Shown here: positions 21,149 to 31,525 of the stretch, in pieces
How the letters are laid out: the number at the start of each line of letters is the position of its first letter
Numbering within the stretch: the stretch's first letter is position 1
DNA from: Fagopyrum homotropicum
Taxonomy: Eukaryota > Streptophyta > Magnoliopsida > Caryophyllales > Polygonaceae
Assembly (NCBI GenBank): GCA_033239125.1
Contig: BSWB01000002.1
Coordinates: 48,519,001-48,583,000 of the forward strand
DNA length: 64,000 nt
Direction: 5' to 3'
Notes under the pieces: model-generated
Databases searched by the model: none
Seen by the model: the letters and a program-made list of their open reading frames with translations, nothing else
Told to the model about the DNA's origin: nothing
Translations under genes and position numbers: made by a program

Positions 21149-23324
21149 CATCTAGCGTTTTGCTAACATAGTAGATAGCATGGGTTCGTCCTTCCTTCTT
21201 TTTTCCAAGTACAGATCCTATAGCTACGTCACTTGTGTCACACATAACCTCGAATGGAAGATTCCAATCCGGAGGTTGAATAATCGGGGCTGAGATTAGA
21301 GCTTCCCGAATCTTATTAAACGCATCTAAACATTCCTGCGAAAAATCAAAAACTGCATCCTTCATCAATAGATTAGTAAGCGGCTTTGATATCTTAGAGA
21401 AATCCTTTATAAAGCGTCTATAAAATCCAGCATGTCCTAGAAAACTTCTTATTCCTTTCACCGAAGTTGGAGGAGGAAGCTTTTCTATAGTCTCTATCTT
21501 AGCCTTATCCACTTCAATCCCTCTACTAGAGATTAAGTGCCCTAATACAATGCCTTCTTTCACCATAAATTGACACTTCTTCCAATTAAGAACTAGGTTA
21601 GTGTCTTCACACCTTTGTAGCACAAGAGCAAAGTTAGAAAGGCAATCATCGAAAGAGGAACCATAAACAGAAAAATCATCCATAAAAACCTCCATGATTT
21701 CCTCTATGTACTCCGAGAAGATAGCCATCATACACCTTTGAAAGGTGGTTGGGGCGTTGCAAAGCCCAAACGGCATTCTCCTATAAGCAAACGTACCCCA
21801 CGGGCACGTGAATGTGGTCTTCTCTTGATCGTCAGGATGTATCGGGATCTGAAAGAAACCACTATAACCGTCAAGATAGCAAAAGTGTGAGTGTTGTGCT
21901 AACCTCTCAAGCATTTGGTCGATGAAGGGTAGTGGGAAGTGATCCTTCCTCGTTGCGTTGTTCAGCTTGCGGTAGTCTATGCACATCCTCCACCCTGTCA
22001 CGGTTTGCGTAGGAATGAGCTCATTGTTCTTGTTGGTAATGACCGTCATCCCTCCCTTCTTTGGAACTACCTGTACGGGAATCACCCATTTGCTATCGGA
22101 GATAGGATAGATGATACCTGCATCAAGTAGTTTAAGAATTTTCTTCTGGACAACCTCCTTCATGGTCGGATTTAACCGCCTTTGAGGTTGTCGCAAAGTT
22201 CTAAAGTCTTCTTCCATTAGGATCTTATGCATGCATAGTGAAGGTTTGATTCCTACTAGATCCTCTATAGTATATCCTAAGACTTTCCTATATTTCTTAA
22301 GAATAACCATAAGCTTACTATGTTCATCTATACTCAAACCGGAACTAACAATTACCGGAAAGGTAGAATTAGGTCCTAGAAATGCGTACCTTAAATGTGT
22401 GGGAAGTGGCTTCAATTCCATCACTATAGGACTCTCTAATGGCTCTTGAGGAGTGTCCAATGTTTCCTTAGAAGTGTCTAAGGATGTAGAAGTTGTTGGA
22501 GAAGAATCAAAAGAAGTGGCGGAGAAAACACAATTTCCTCCAGATTCACCCAAAATTACGGCTCCCCTGTTTCCTCCACGGCCGTGGTTTTGGGCGTGGA
22601 AATCAATTACGGTGCCTCTGTTTCTTCCACGGCCGTGGTTTTGGCCGTGTAACTTACTGGAGTCCTCTGAATAGCTGATTACGGTCATGTTGGTGGATTC
22701 CACGGCCGTAGAATAGCACGACTGGCCGTGATTTCTCACGTTCTCTGACCCATCGTAGAGTTTCTCAAATTCTTCTTCATACACTTCCTTTTGCTTCTCT
22801 AAAGCTTCAATTTCCTCATTGCATTCCTCTTCTTCCCCTATGTCCATAATACTCATAGAGATCACCTTTGTCAAGGGATCTTTGAAGAGAATCGAACTTA
22901 CCTCCTCTCTAGATAGCTCTTCGTCATGGATGTTGAATATATCCTCTTCAAAAGCTGGTTCCTTCACCAAAGTGAAGAGAACGAACTCTACCTTTTCTTC
23001 TCCTATGTCGAAGGCGAGTCTAGCATTCTTGCAATCAACCATACAACAGGATGTTGCAAGAAACGGTCTTCCGAGTATGATCGGGACCGGACTATCTACA
23101 GGAATGTCAAGCACAACAAAATCTATAGGAACATAGAACTTACCAAGCTTGACCGGGACGTCTTCAACTATGCCGACAGGACGAGTTATGGATCGATCCG
23201 CCATGTATAACGTCATCTTCAACGGTTTAGGTTCGCCTAAACCGATCTTCCTGCATAAGGCAAGCAGAATGATGCTCACGCTTGCTCCTAAATCACATAA
23301 TGCATCATATGTGATATCTCCCAC
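21149..23324 (-). pseudogene. pol: Athila-3 pol, 5' half: protease, RT, start of RNase H
   Basis: An ORF of 732 codons is open from the ATG at 23324 to a stop at 21126. The last few residues come from the inserted solo LTR. Protease: YDALCDLGASVSIILLALCR near residue 10, then IILGRPFLAT. A variable linker at about residues 195-300 includes QNHGRGRNRG- and QNHGRGGNRG-type repeats made by GC palindromes. RT: NPTMKEVVQKKILKLLDAGI, WRMCIDYRKLN, FCYLDGYSGFFQIPIHPDDQ, PFGLCNAPTTFQRCM and the active site VFMDDFSVYGSS. RNase H begins at FEVMCDTSDVAIGSVLG and is cut at SKTLDE. RT looks intact in sequence. A one-base frame change separates it from gag. Confidence 0.9.
22553..22735. repeat. Three GC palindrome modules in the Athila-3 PR-RT linker
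   Basis: CCACGGCCGTGG occurs at 22576-22587 and 22627-22638, and a one-base variant at 22700-22711. The 26 bases starting at 22575 are identical to LTR bases starting at 26906. ATTACGG pieces accompany them, as in the LTR. In the pol frame they encode HGRG-type repeats. The frame used differs from Athila-2, so nucleotide conservation is likelier than peptide conservation. Confidence 0.8.
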
Positions 23325-23326
23325 TC

Positions 23327-25450
23327 CTATGGGAATACAAACGACCCCGGATCCTTCAGCTTTGGGGTCATCTTTTCCTTCATTATCTTGATGAGATCCG
23401 ATGAATCCATACTCATCTTGACCTCTCCAAAATCCTCTAATTTCCTCTTGTTAGAGAGGATCTCCTTTAAGAACTTCCCATAAGCTGGCATACCTACAAT
23501 TGCATCAATGAAAGGTATATTAATATGCAGTTTGCTCATGAGTTCAATAAACTTACCGAATTGCTTGTCTAGACGCGCTCTTGCTCTAGATTGCAGGAAT
23601 GGTAGGGGAGGTTTGAAAGCTGGAGGAGGAATGTAGATGTCTTCCTTCTCCTTCCCCTTCTCTTTCTCCTTCTCGACGGAAACTTCCATAAACTTAGGCT
23701 GGGGGTCGGTGGTTGTTGCTCCGCTCCTAGTTGTGATAGACATCACCCTTCCTTTTGGGTTATCCTCCGTCTTTCCTGGAAGTTTTCCTTGATTCCTAGG
23801 AACTTCCTCAGCATTGCTAAACATTTGGTTTTTTAAAACCTTTTGGGCTTTATCAACCTTATTAATGTGATTATCAACTTTGGTGATGCGACTCTCCAAT
23901 CCTTGAAGTTTTCCCAAAATTGTTTCCAACATGGGATCGGGCTTCTCTTTCCCCGAAGTGCTTCCACTTTTAGATGATTGTTCCTGACTTTTCAAAGGAA
24001 TGGAAGAAGAAGAAGGTGGAGTTAGTGAATTTCCTGAATTGGGATAAGAATTACCGGAATTGTGTTGTTGGTTGGAACGCCAATTGTTGTTGTTTGAACC
24101 CCTATTGTTGTTCCAATTGTTATTCCGGTTGTTGTTGTTGTTGTTCCAATTGTTCCGGTTGTTGTTCCGGTTGTTGCGGTTTGTATTCTCATTCCCATTG
24201 TGGTTATTGTTGTTTCCCATATAACCAACATCTTGCCCCTTTTGATTTGGAAAGTTAGCCTTGATGACTTCCTTCAATTCTTTAATCTCGGAGTTGAGAG
24301 AAAAGATTTGAGTTTGAGCGGCTTGTGTTAGCTTTGCTCCTTGCTCCACATTATTTGCTTCTACTTTCCGGTGAGAATACTTCTCAATGACTCGGGCTTG
24401 CTTCTCAATGAAGTCCCAAGCGTCATCTTTCCTCATGTCCATGAATGTACCACATGAAAGGGATTGGAGCTTGAATTGTGTTTCCATATCCAGCCCCTTA
24501 TAGTATATCTCCAATAGCTCCAACTTGGAAATGCCACGGTGTGGGCAATCCAATAGTAAATCCTGAAATCTTTCTCAAGATTGAAATAAACTTTCGTTAG
24601 ATCTCATAGAAAATGCATTAATCTTACCTCTCAACTCCGCCGTTTTAGATGGCGGAAAGAATTTGGTGAGGAACTCCGAAGAAAGATCCTCCCATGTGTT
24701 GAGTCTTCCATTTGGAAGAGCTTGATACCAAGATAAAGCTTTCCCTTTCAAAGAGAAGAAGAATGGCTTGATCTTGTAGTTGTTGGTGGTTGCGTTCTTT
24801 GGCTTCATTGTCTCCATTAAGATCTCAAAATTCTATAAATGTTGATGTGGAGATTCGCTACTCGTTCCTCCAATTGACTTTTGCGAATGATGGTAATGAC
24901 TTTTGGGTTGAAGCTAAACCCCTGCATATCATCAGCATCAAAGTTCACACCTAGACGGCGTGGTTGCTGAATTGGATCCATCCTTTGGCCAAGAGTTCTT
25001 GGCTCTCCATCTACACGAGCGGCTCTCGCACCCCCAGCCGGGTCACGATAGTTGGCAGCCGGTCTTTGTCTTGGATTAAATTGATTCATGTTGACCGTCG
25101 GGTTAAGGTCTTCAAGAGATGGCATGGAGGAGTCGCTATCCTCATCGGATGAGTTGGCTCTAACCGATCTTGTTAGTTTCCTCCTCTCCTTCTTCTTGAG
25201 GTCGCTTAATTCCAGCCTCATTTGAAACATCATATCTGCTAGCTCATCAATTTTCGATTGATGACGGTCCGATTCTTCCTTGCGAGTCTTCTCACTCCAT
25301 CTAAGTTGAGCTTCGGATTCCGTTAAACTCTGTTTGATAATCCCGCTCCTTTTCTTCAGCCATCTTTCTTTCTTTGAGTTTCTTCCTCAAAGTCTTCTCA
25401 AGTTCTTGATCAAGAGGTAAGAGGTCCTTGTTGTTCCTAGACCTGCGCAT
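23327..25450 (-). pseudogene. gag: Athila-3 gag
   Basis: The start is the ATG at 25450 (MRRSRNNKDLLPLDQELEKT), which follows the primer site and is the first long open frame. After a frameshift near 25300 comes LADMMFQMRLELSDLKKKER, then the capsid-like retrotransposon gag domain: FFFSLKGKALSWYQALPNGR, WEDLSSEFLTKFFPPSKT and, after a TGA where Trp is expected (about 24569), ERFQDLLLDCPHRG. A long Asn/Arg/Trp-rich region (about 24040-24240) and charged C-terminal sequences follow. The frame ends at 23327 with KDPGSFVFP and a stop. No CCHC knuckle is seen. There are at least three breaks. Confidence 0.85.
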
Positions 25451-25549
25451 AAACCTAAAGTAACCTGAAAATATCACTCAAAAGAGATATCAAATAACAA
25501 GAGCAAGCTCCCAAGCTTGACAACCGATAAGAATTCGGCCTAAACCAAA

Positions 25550-25567
25550 TCCCTGGAAACGGCGCCA
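25550..25567 (-). other. Primer binding site of Athila-3
   Basis: On the minus strand TGGCGCCGTTTCCAGGG lies six bases after the LTR end at 25574. This is the Athila-type primer site, usually assigned to tRNA-Asp. The shift from the common TGGCGCCGTTGCCGGGG is two bases. Confidence 0.8.
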
Positions 25568-26170
25568 AACACTTGTTCGCCACTTAGCATGCGTGCAAAT
25601 AAGTCTTAAATTTATAAAACTAGAAATCAAGCAAGCGAACCCGCAGTGTACGGATCGACGTAGTTAAGCAAGAATTCCAGAGTATCGAACACAGGGATTT
25701 GGGGGGAACAAATTCAGTTTGTAAATTGTCAAGCAAGTAAATGTATAAGCTTTGAAAATATTAGGAAAACAGCAACCCTAAAGATCCAGGTGTCTAATTG
25801 TGGCAATCGATTCAAGATATACTAAAGAACTAAGGACAGAGTTAAGAGTTGCAAAGGTATGCTAAGGTAAAGCAATGTACGATAAAGTTCCAAAACTTTA
25901 TATGACTTATCTAAGGACACTCTCTATAAAGGTTGTTGAGGCTTCAGTATAGAAAGGATCTAAAGACAAGATAATATCAAATACCCAAACTTGTAACCCA
26001 AGGATCAAGGCTAACTAAACCGATTAAGGTTGTGACACTCGAAATCGAAGTAGAGGTTGTTGAGGCTTCACTACTACCTAGAAAAGACAAGTCAAGACTA
26101 GATTAAAGCTAATCTTTAACCTTAGATCAAAGTAAAAGCAAAGTTCGTAAACTGGTACAAATTACGGGTA

Positions 26171-26205
26171 GATCTTGAGTTCCACGGCCGTGGAACCTCA
26201 AGAAC
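26171..26205 (-). other. Near-perfect inverted repeat in the Athila-3 leader
   Basis: The 17 bases 26171-26187 are the reverse complement of 26188-26205 apart from one bulged base. CCACGGCCGTGG is at the centre and CTTGAG/CTCAAG extends the arms. It lies about 500 bp downstream of the TATA box. As RNA it could form a long hairpin, or pair between two RNA molecules through the self-complementary centre. No folding was computed. Confidence 0.6.
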
Positions 26206-26692
26206 AGACCGTGGTTTTTGTTCGTCGGCGAATCTCTCTAACTCTCAGGGTCCAATCTGTTTACGATCGATCTATCATCATCTAAGCCACAACTATCAAC
26301 CCTTCACCTTAGAATTGCTAACGGGTTTTAGCCAATAACAGTCATTATAATATCAAATTCAAGATTAAGAAGAATGAAAGATGAAAACCTTCGAAAACCT
26401 TCAATAAATCTCGAATCAATCTCAAATCCACAAACAAGGGTAATAATGTATATCAGATTTGGAATAAACACAAATCAATAACAATCCTTGATAAGAACGA
26501 AGAACGGGGTGTCAATCCATCTTCTAATCAAACATAGGAATAAAAGGCGCAACTTCCGCTACAAACAACTTCCAAATCTTCAAGCCTTCATAAATCTCCG
26601 TTGCAAAATGCAAATTCTCCGCACGTCCAATGAAACCCTAGGCACGTGTAAGCGAGCGTAAGTGAAGGTGCCAAATTCTTTCTCCTCCACCC

Positions 26693-26700
26693 CTTTTATA
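26693..26700 (-). promoter_or_regulatory. TATA box of the Athila-3 LTR
   Basis: On the minus strand TATAAAAG is followed by GGGTGGAGGAG. The same box is kept in the truncated 3' LTR at 13407-13414. Its place between the U3 palindromes and the leader palindrome fits a core promoter. The transcription start has not been mapped. Confidence 0.65.
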
Positions 26701-27258
26701 AGGAAGGATAAAATAACCGTCCGGCCCATATACGTAAATGATATGTCAATATTTTATTCGTCAAAAGATCGCCTAAATCACGGTTTCATGGAGTTCCACG
26801 GCCGTGGTTTAGAGCGTGGAAGTGGATTACGGTTCTTCATGATTTCCATGACCGTACTTTATACCGTGTAACTCTCTGGAATACTCCACGCTCATGTTGC
26901 CAAGATCCACGGCCGTGGTTTTGGGCGTGGACTTCTCTACGACCGTATTTTAGAGCGTGGAAGTGTAAATTGCTTGTGGTTTCCTTTGTGTCGTGTCATT
27001 CCTCATCCTAGCATCTCCCTTGGCTTCTTTGATGTGTCCTTAATCCCTGGATGTGCTCAAATCTTCTCTTTTCTCTCTCAATTGGTTCGATTTTAGCTCT
27101 TATTCACCTATAATCAACACAAAGCTTATGTAGACCTCTATATCGACAATATAGACAAACTAGCTAACAATTGCTTCAATGCCTTATCAATGAACACTAT
27201 AATGGATGAAAAACAACTAGAAAAAGTGTCTATAATATCGCAATATTTCATGCTAACA

Positions 27259-27569
27259 ATGAGCCAACATATGTGGCACCTCCTCCATACAAGCCACCAC
27301 TACCATTTCCACAATCACAAGCAAGAGCTCGTTTGGATAAACATTTCGGTAAATTCCTTGAACTCATGTCTAAATTACATTTTAAAATTCCGTTCATGGA
27401 TGCAGTTCTAGGTATGCCGACCTATGCAAAGTTTTTGAAGGAGATACTCTCCAATAAGAGGAAGTTGGAGGAGTATGGAGAAGTGAGAATGACAAAGAGA
27501 TCTTCCGAGTTGATTCAAACCATAAGGGAGGAGATGTCTCCTAAGCTGTGAGATCTGGGATCTTTTTGT
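27259..27569 (+). pseudogene. gag: Athila-2 gag, C-terminal fragment
   Basis: The frame enters directly at the Athila-3 boundary and reads PPPYKPPLPFPQSQARARLD, KHFGKFLELMSKLHFKIPFM, DAVLGMPTYAKFLKEILSNK. This closely matches the end of the Athila-3 gag. A TGA after MSPKL (27552) interrupts the junction to protease; the downstream protease ORF is in the same frame. Everything upstream is lost or displaced. Confidence 0.85.
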
Positions 27570-30500
27570 GTGCCAATTGGAGTTGGAGAAGTGCAATATG
27601 AGGCCCTATGTGACCTTGGAGCAAGTGTAAGCACTATCCCGCTTGCACTTTGCAATAAGGTTGGGCTAGGAGAACCGAAGCCGGTCAAGATGACCCTCTA
27701 CATGGCGGACCGTTCAATCACTCACCCTGTGGGAATCCTAGAGGACATACCGGTTCAGCTTGGGAAGTTCTATGTGCCAATCGATTTTGTTGTTTTGGAC
27801 ATCCTGGCGGACTATGCGGTTCTTATCATTTTGGGAAGGCCATTCTTAGCCACATCCGGATGCTTAGTGGATTACAAAAATAGGATCCACTCCTTCAACA
27901 TAGGAGAAGAAAATATCAAGTTCAAGTTGTCCACAATGATGAAGGGGCCAACCCATGGTGAAGATGTATTCGACATTGTTGAGGAAGAGGAGTCTAGAGA
28001 AGTTGTGAGCTCAATCTTGATCAAGGATCCACTTGAGAAGGTTCTTAGCTTGAGCATCATGGAGGAAGGATTTGAGGAAGCTTGCAATGAAGAAATTCGA
28101 GCTTTGGATGCATTAGAAAAGGAGACAAGTGCTGAATTTGAAGTGCACGAAGGAGTGCTGAAATACAGAAAAAACCACGGTCTGGGGCCCAGAACCACGC
28201 CCGTGGTTTCAACCTTGGAACCCTCTATAATGTCCATTTTTGCCAGCTCTTCCAATTCGACGCCCGTGGTTGTGCCAGAAGTCATGGTTTTGCCCGTGGT
28301 TTCTCCAGAAAGTCCCTTAGTTGTTGATCAAGCTTCAAGGAGTCTTGGAGAGTCTTCAATGGCTTTGGATTCATCTAATATGGAGCTATATGGATCACAT
28401 CCAACCGATAAAGTTCCTCCTAAACTTGATCTCAAACCTCTCCCTTCTCATTTAAAGTATGCTTTCCTTGGTTCAAATTCTACTTATCCCGTGATTGTGA
28501 ATGCATCTTTGAATGATGATGAGCTTGATAGATTGTTAAATAAATTGAAATTGCATAGGAGAGCTATTGGTTACACCATTGATGACTTAGTTGGCATTAA
28601 ACCTTCCTTGTGCATGCATAAAATCTTGATGGAAGACAACCATAAACCTTCAATTGAACCTCAAAGAAGATTGAACCCTATTATGAAAGAGATAGTCAAG
28701 AAAGAAATCCTAAAATTGTTAGATGCGGGAATCATTTTCCCAATTTCGGATAATAAATGGGTTAGTCCCGTACATGTTGTTCCTAAGAAGGGTGGTATGA
28801 CCGTAGTAACTAATGAGAACAATGAACTAATCCCAACTAGGACGGTTACGGGGTGGAGAATGAGTATTGACTATAGGAAACTTAATGTGGCCTCTAGGAA
28901 AGATCACTTGCATCTTCCCTTTATTGACCTAATGCTAGAAAGGTTAGCTCAACATTCACATTTTTGTTACTTAGATGGTTATAGTGGGTTTTTCCAAATT
29001 CCTATTCACCCTGATGACCAAGAGAAAACAACATTTACTTGTCCTTGGGGAACATTTGCATACAGAAGGATGCCATTTGGGTTATGTAATGCACCCGCCA
29101 CCTTTCAAAGGTGTATGATGGCTATTTTTTCTGAATATATTGAGAATATTTTGGAAGTGTTTATGGATGATTTCTCGGTGTATGGCTCTTCATTTGATAA
29201 TTGCTTGGCTAATCTATCTTTGGTGTTGAAGAGATGTGAGGAAACTAATTTTGTGTTTAATTGGGAGAAATGCCACTTCATGGTGAGTGAAGGCATAGTA
29301 TTGGGACACTTGGTATCCCACCGAAGCATTGAGGTTGATAGAGCCAAGATAGAAACGATAGAGAAGTTGCCACTACCTACCTCGGTGAAAGGGGTAAGGA
29401 GTTTCTTAGGGCATGCCGGTTTTTACCAGAGGTTTATAAAAGATTTTTCTAAAATTTCTAAGCCTCTCACTAACCTACTAATGAAGGATGTTGAGTTTGT
29501 TTTCTCCAAGGATTGCCTTGAAGCGTTTTGTAGGTTGAAGGATGCTTTGATCTCCGCCCCTATCGTGCAACCTCCGGATTGGAGCTTACCATTTGAAGTA
29601 ATGTGTGATGCGAATGATGTGGCCGTTGGGGCTGTTTTAGGACAGAAGAAAGATGGGCTTACACATGCCATCTACTACGCTAGCAAGACGCTAGATGATC
29701 CCCAACTCAACTATGCCACAATCGAGAAGTTCCGGTCATATCTTGTTGGGGCAAAGGTTATTGTGTACACGGATCATGTTGCGATCCGTTATCTCCTCAC
29801 AAAGAAAGATGCCTCGCCTCGCCTCATTGGGTGGATTCTTCTCCTCCAAGAATTCGACTTGGAGATTTGGGACAAGAAAGGTTCCGAAAATTCAGTAGCG
29901 GACCATCTTAGTAGGCTACCACCATTGGAGATTGAGAGAGATGACATCCCGATTAATGACTCATTCTGGGATGAGCAATTGCAATTGATGGAGGAGTGCT
30001 TACTTTAAGTGTCTAGAGGGAGTGAGTCATGGTATGCGGATATAGTGAACTACCTTGTGTGTGAAGAGGTGTCACCCGGTTTATCATATGCCCAAAGGAA
30101 TAAGTTTTTCAAGGATGTGAGGCATTAATATTGGAGCGAGCCTCTCTTGTTCAAGAGAGGACCGGATGGAGTCTTTAGGAGATCCATTCCGGAGGATGAG
30201 ATGGAGAGTGTGATCCGCCATAGCCACTCCTTGCCATGTGGAGGCCATACTAGCTCACACAAAACGTGTGCAAAGGTATTGCAATCCGGTTTTTATTGGC
30301 CTAACTTGTTTAAGGATGTGCAGAATTTTGTAGTAGCTTGTGACGCTTGCCAAAGGACGGGCAACATCTCAAGAAGGAATGAGATGCCCTTGAAAAATAT
30401 CCAAGAGGTTGAAGTCTTTGATGTTTGGGGTGTGGACTTCATGGGGTCATTCCCCTCTTCATGTGGCAACCTCTACATTCTATTGGCGGTGGATTATGTG

Positions 30501-31303
30501 TCGAGATGGGTGGAAGCAATCGCCTCTCCCACAAATGATGCCAAAGTAGTGGTGCCGTTCTTAAACCGGGTCATCTTCCCTAGGTTTGGAACACCAAGAG
30601 TGATCATAAGTGATGGAGGGAAGCATTTCACCAATAGGAACTTTGGGACACTTTTGGCTAAGTATGGGGTGACTCATAAGGTGGCCACACCTTACCATCC
30701 TCAAACTAGTGGCCAAGTGGAGATCTCCAACCGGGAGATAAAAGGAATACTTGAGAAGAAGGTTTCTAGGACAAGAAAAGATTGGCTATGAAGCTTGATG
30801 ATGCTTTGTGGGCATATAGAATCGCCTTCAAGACACCAATTGGCACCACTCCCTACAAGCTAGTTTATGGCAAGTCTTGCCACCTTCCGGTGAAGATGGA
30901 GCATAGGGAATATTGGGACATAAGGTGGCTGAATTTTGACCTCAAAGAAGCCGGTGAGAAGAGGTTGCTAGACATTAATGCTCTTGAGGAGATATGGTTG
31001 GATGCTTATGAAAATGCCCGGATTTACAAGGAAAGGACCAAGCGTTGGCATGGCAAACGTCTAATCCCAAAGGAGTTGAGTGAAGGTGACTTAGTCCTTC
31101 TCTTCAATTCAAGGTTGCGACTCTTCCCCGGAAAGCTCAAGTCAAGATGGACGGGTCCTTATGTGGTGAGGAAGGTTTTTCCTCATGGAGCGGTTGAGAT
31201 AGGTGGGGAGCATTGTGGAGATTTTAAGGTGAATGTGCACCATTTGAAGAAGTATATCCTGGAAGCTCCGGTGGATATGATTGCCCCACATCACCTTGAG
31301 TGA
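27570..31303 (+). pseudogene. pol: Athila-2 pol: protease, RT, RNase H, integrase
   Basis: An 812-codon ORF (27570-30008) carries protease (ALCDLGASVSTIPLALCNKV, IILGRPFLAT), a linker with GC modules, RT (YRKLNVASRKDH, SHFCYLDGYSGFFQIPIHPD, VFMDDFSVYGSS near residue 530), and RNase H (FEVMCDANDVAVGAVLGQ, YTDHVAIRYLLTKKDASPRL, NSVADHLSRLPPL). Compared with Athila-3, about twelve residues are missing in RNase H between NYAT and EKFRSYL, which probably removes a catalytic Glu. TAA at 30006 and TAA near 30126 interrupt the frame before the integrase (zinc domain H-H-C-C, VWGVDFMGSFPSS, ISDGGKHF, HPQTSGQVEISNRE). A one-base loss near 30785 shifts the frame into the C-terminal ORF, which ends at 31303. 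Confidence 0.9.
28165..28310. repeat. GC palindrome modules in the Athila-2 PR-RT linker
   Basis: CCACGCCCGTGG lies at 28195-28206 inside a 20-base string (CAGAACCACGCCCGTGGTTT) that is also present in the Athila-2 LTR at about 33351-33370. Further pieces (ACGCCCGTGGTT at 28260, GCCCGTGGTTTC at 28291) follow. The centre is GCCC here and in its own LTR, but GGCC in Athila-3 and its LTR. The encoded peptide (RTTPVVST and similar) is unlike the HGRG peptide of Athila-3. Confidence 0.75.
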
Positions 31304-31339
31304 AACGCTCCCGCATTTGGTCAAGCTAATGACCTTAAA

Positions 31340-31364
31340 GAAGCGCTTAATGGGAGGCAACCCA
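31340..31364 (+). other. Conserved post-pol motif, Athila-2 copy
   Basis: An AGCGCTTAATGGGAGGCAAC box followed by CCA lies 36 bp after the pol stop at 31303. It is the counterpart of 17626-17651 in Athila-3. TGGG and CCCA can pair around an AGGCAA loop. Confidence 0.65.
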
Positions 31365-31500
31365 TTGGTACATATCTTTCCCTTTTTGTTTTTTGTTTTC
31401 GTTTTTGATTTTTGTTTTTGTTTTTGTTTTGGTGTGTTTGTTTGTTTTGTGTTTGTGTGCTAGAGTCTAGGAAACATGGAAGTCTTGCAAAGCATGGAAT

Positions 31501-31525
31501 TGATGATGATGATGATGATGATGAT
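31501..31525 (+). repeat. TGA/GAT trinucleotide microsatellite
   Basis: Eight uninterrupted TGA units in the Athila-2 3' non-coding region. They create the poly-Asp run of a spurious plus-strand ORF. Confidence 0.9.

Larger units (their letters stand above)
13397..27258 (-). mobile_element. Athila-3: most complete Athila element, with env-position ORF
   Basis: On the minus strand: 5' LTR (27258-25574), primer site (25567-25550), gag (25450-23327), protease-RT-RNase H (23324-21149), a solo LTR interruption (21143-19318), RNase H-integrase (19317-17684), conserved post-pol motif (17651-17626), env-position ORF (16854-15326), 3' non-coding sequence, and a truncated 3' LTR (13972-13397). It is inserted in the gag of Athila-2: Athila-2 coding sequence starts immediately at 27259. 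By eye, the LTR segments 13398-13972 and 26685-27258 differ at about eleven positions, so this is a comparatively recent insertion. Confidence 0.88.
25574..27258 (-). repeat. 5' LTR of Athila-3
   Basis: This LTR is 1685 bp. On the minus strand it starts TGTTAGCATGAAATATTG at 27258 and ends CTAAGTGGCGAACA at 25574. Its U3 half matches the truncated 3' LTR at 13397-13972. The promoter TATA is at 26693-26700. Palindromic modules lie upstream at 26796-26807 and 26907-26918 and in the leader at 26182-26193. Confidence 0.9.

Noticed and set aside
22453..22678. Plus-strand ORFs with repeated PRPWFW or HGRGFGRG peptides
   Set aside because: They are readings of the palindromic CCACGGCCGTGG modules opposite to the pol frame. 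The palindrome gives similar peptides on both strands.
23974..24258. Plus-strand 94-codon ORF extremely rich in cysteine, resembling a small Cys-rich peptide
   Set aside because: It is the antisense reading of the Asn/Arg/Trp-rich repeat in the Athila-3 gag. The GTTGTTCC-type repeats create the Cys runs. No signal peptide or separate promoter is seen.
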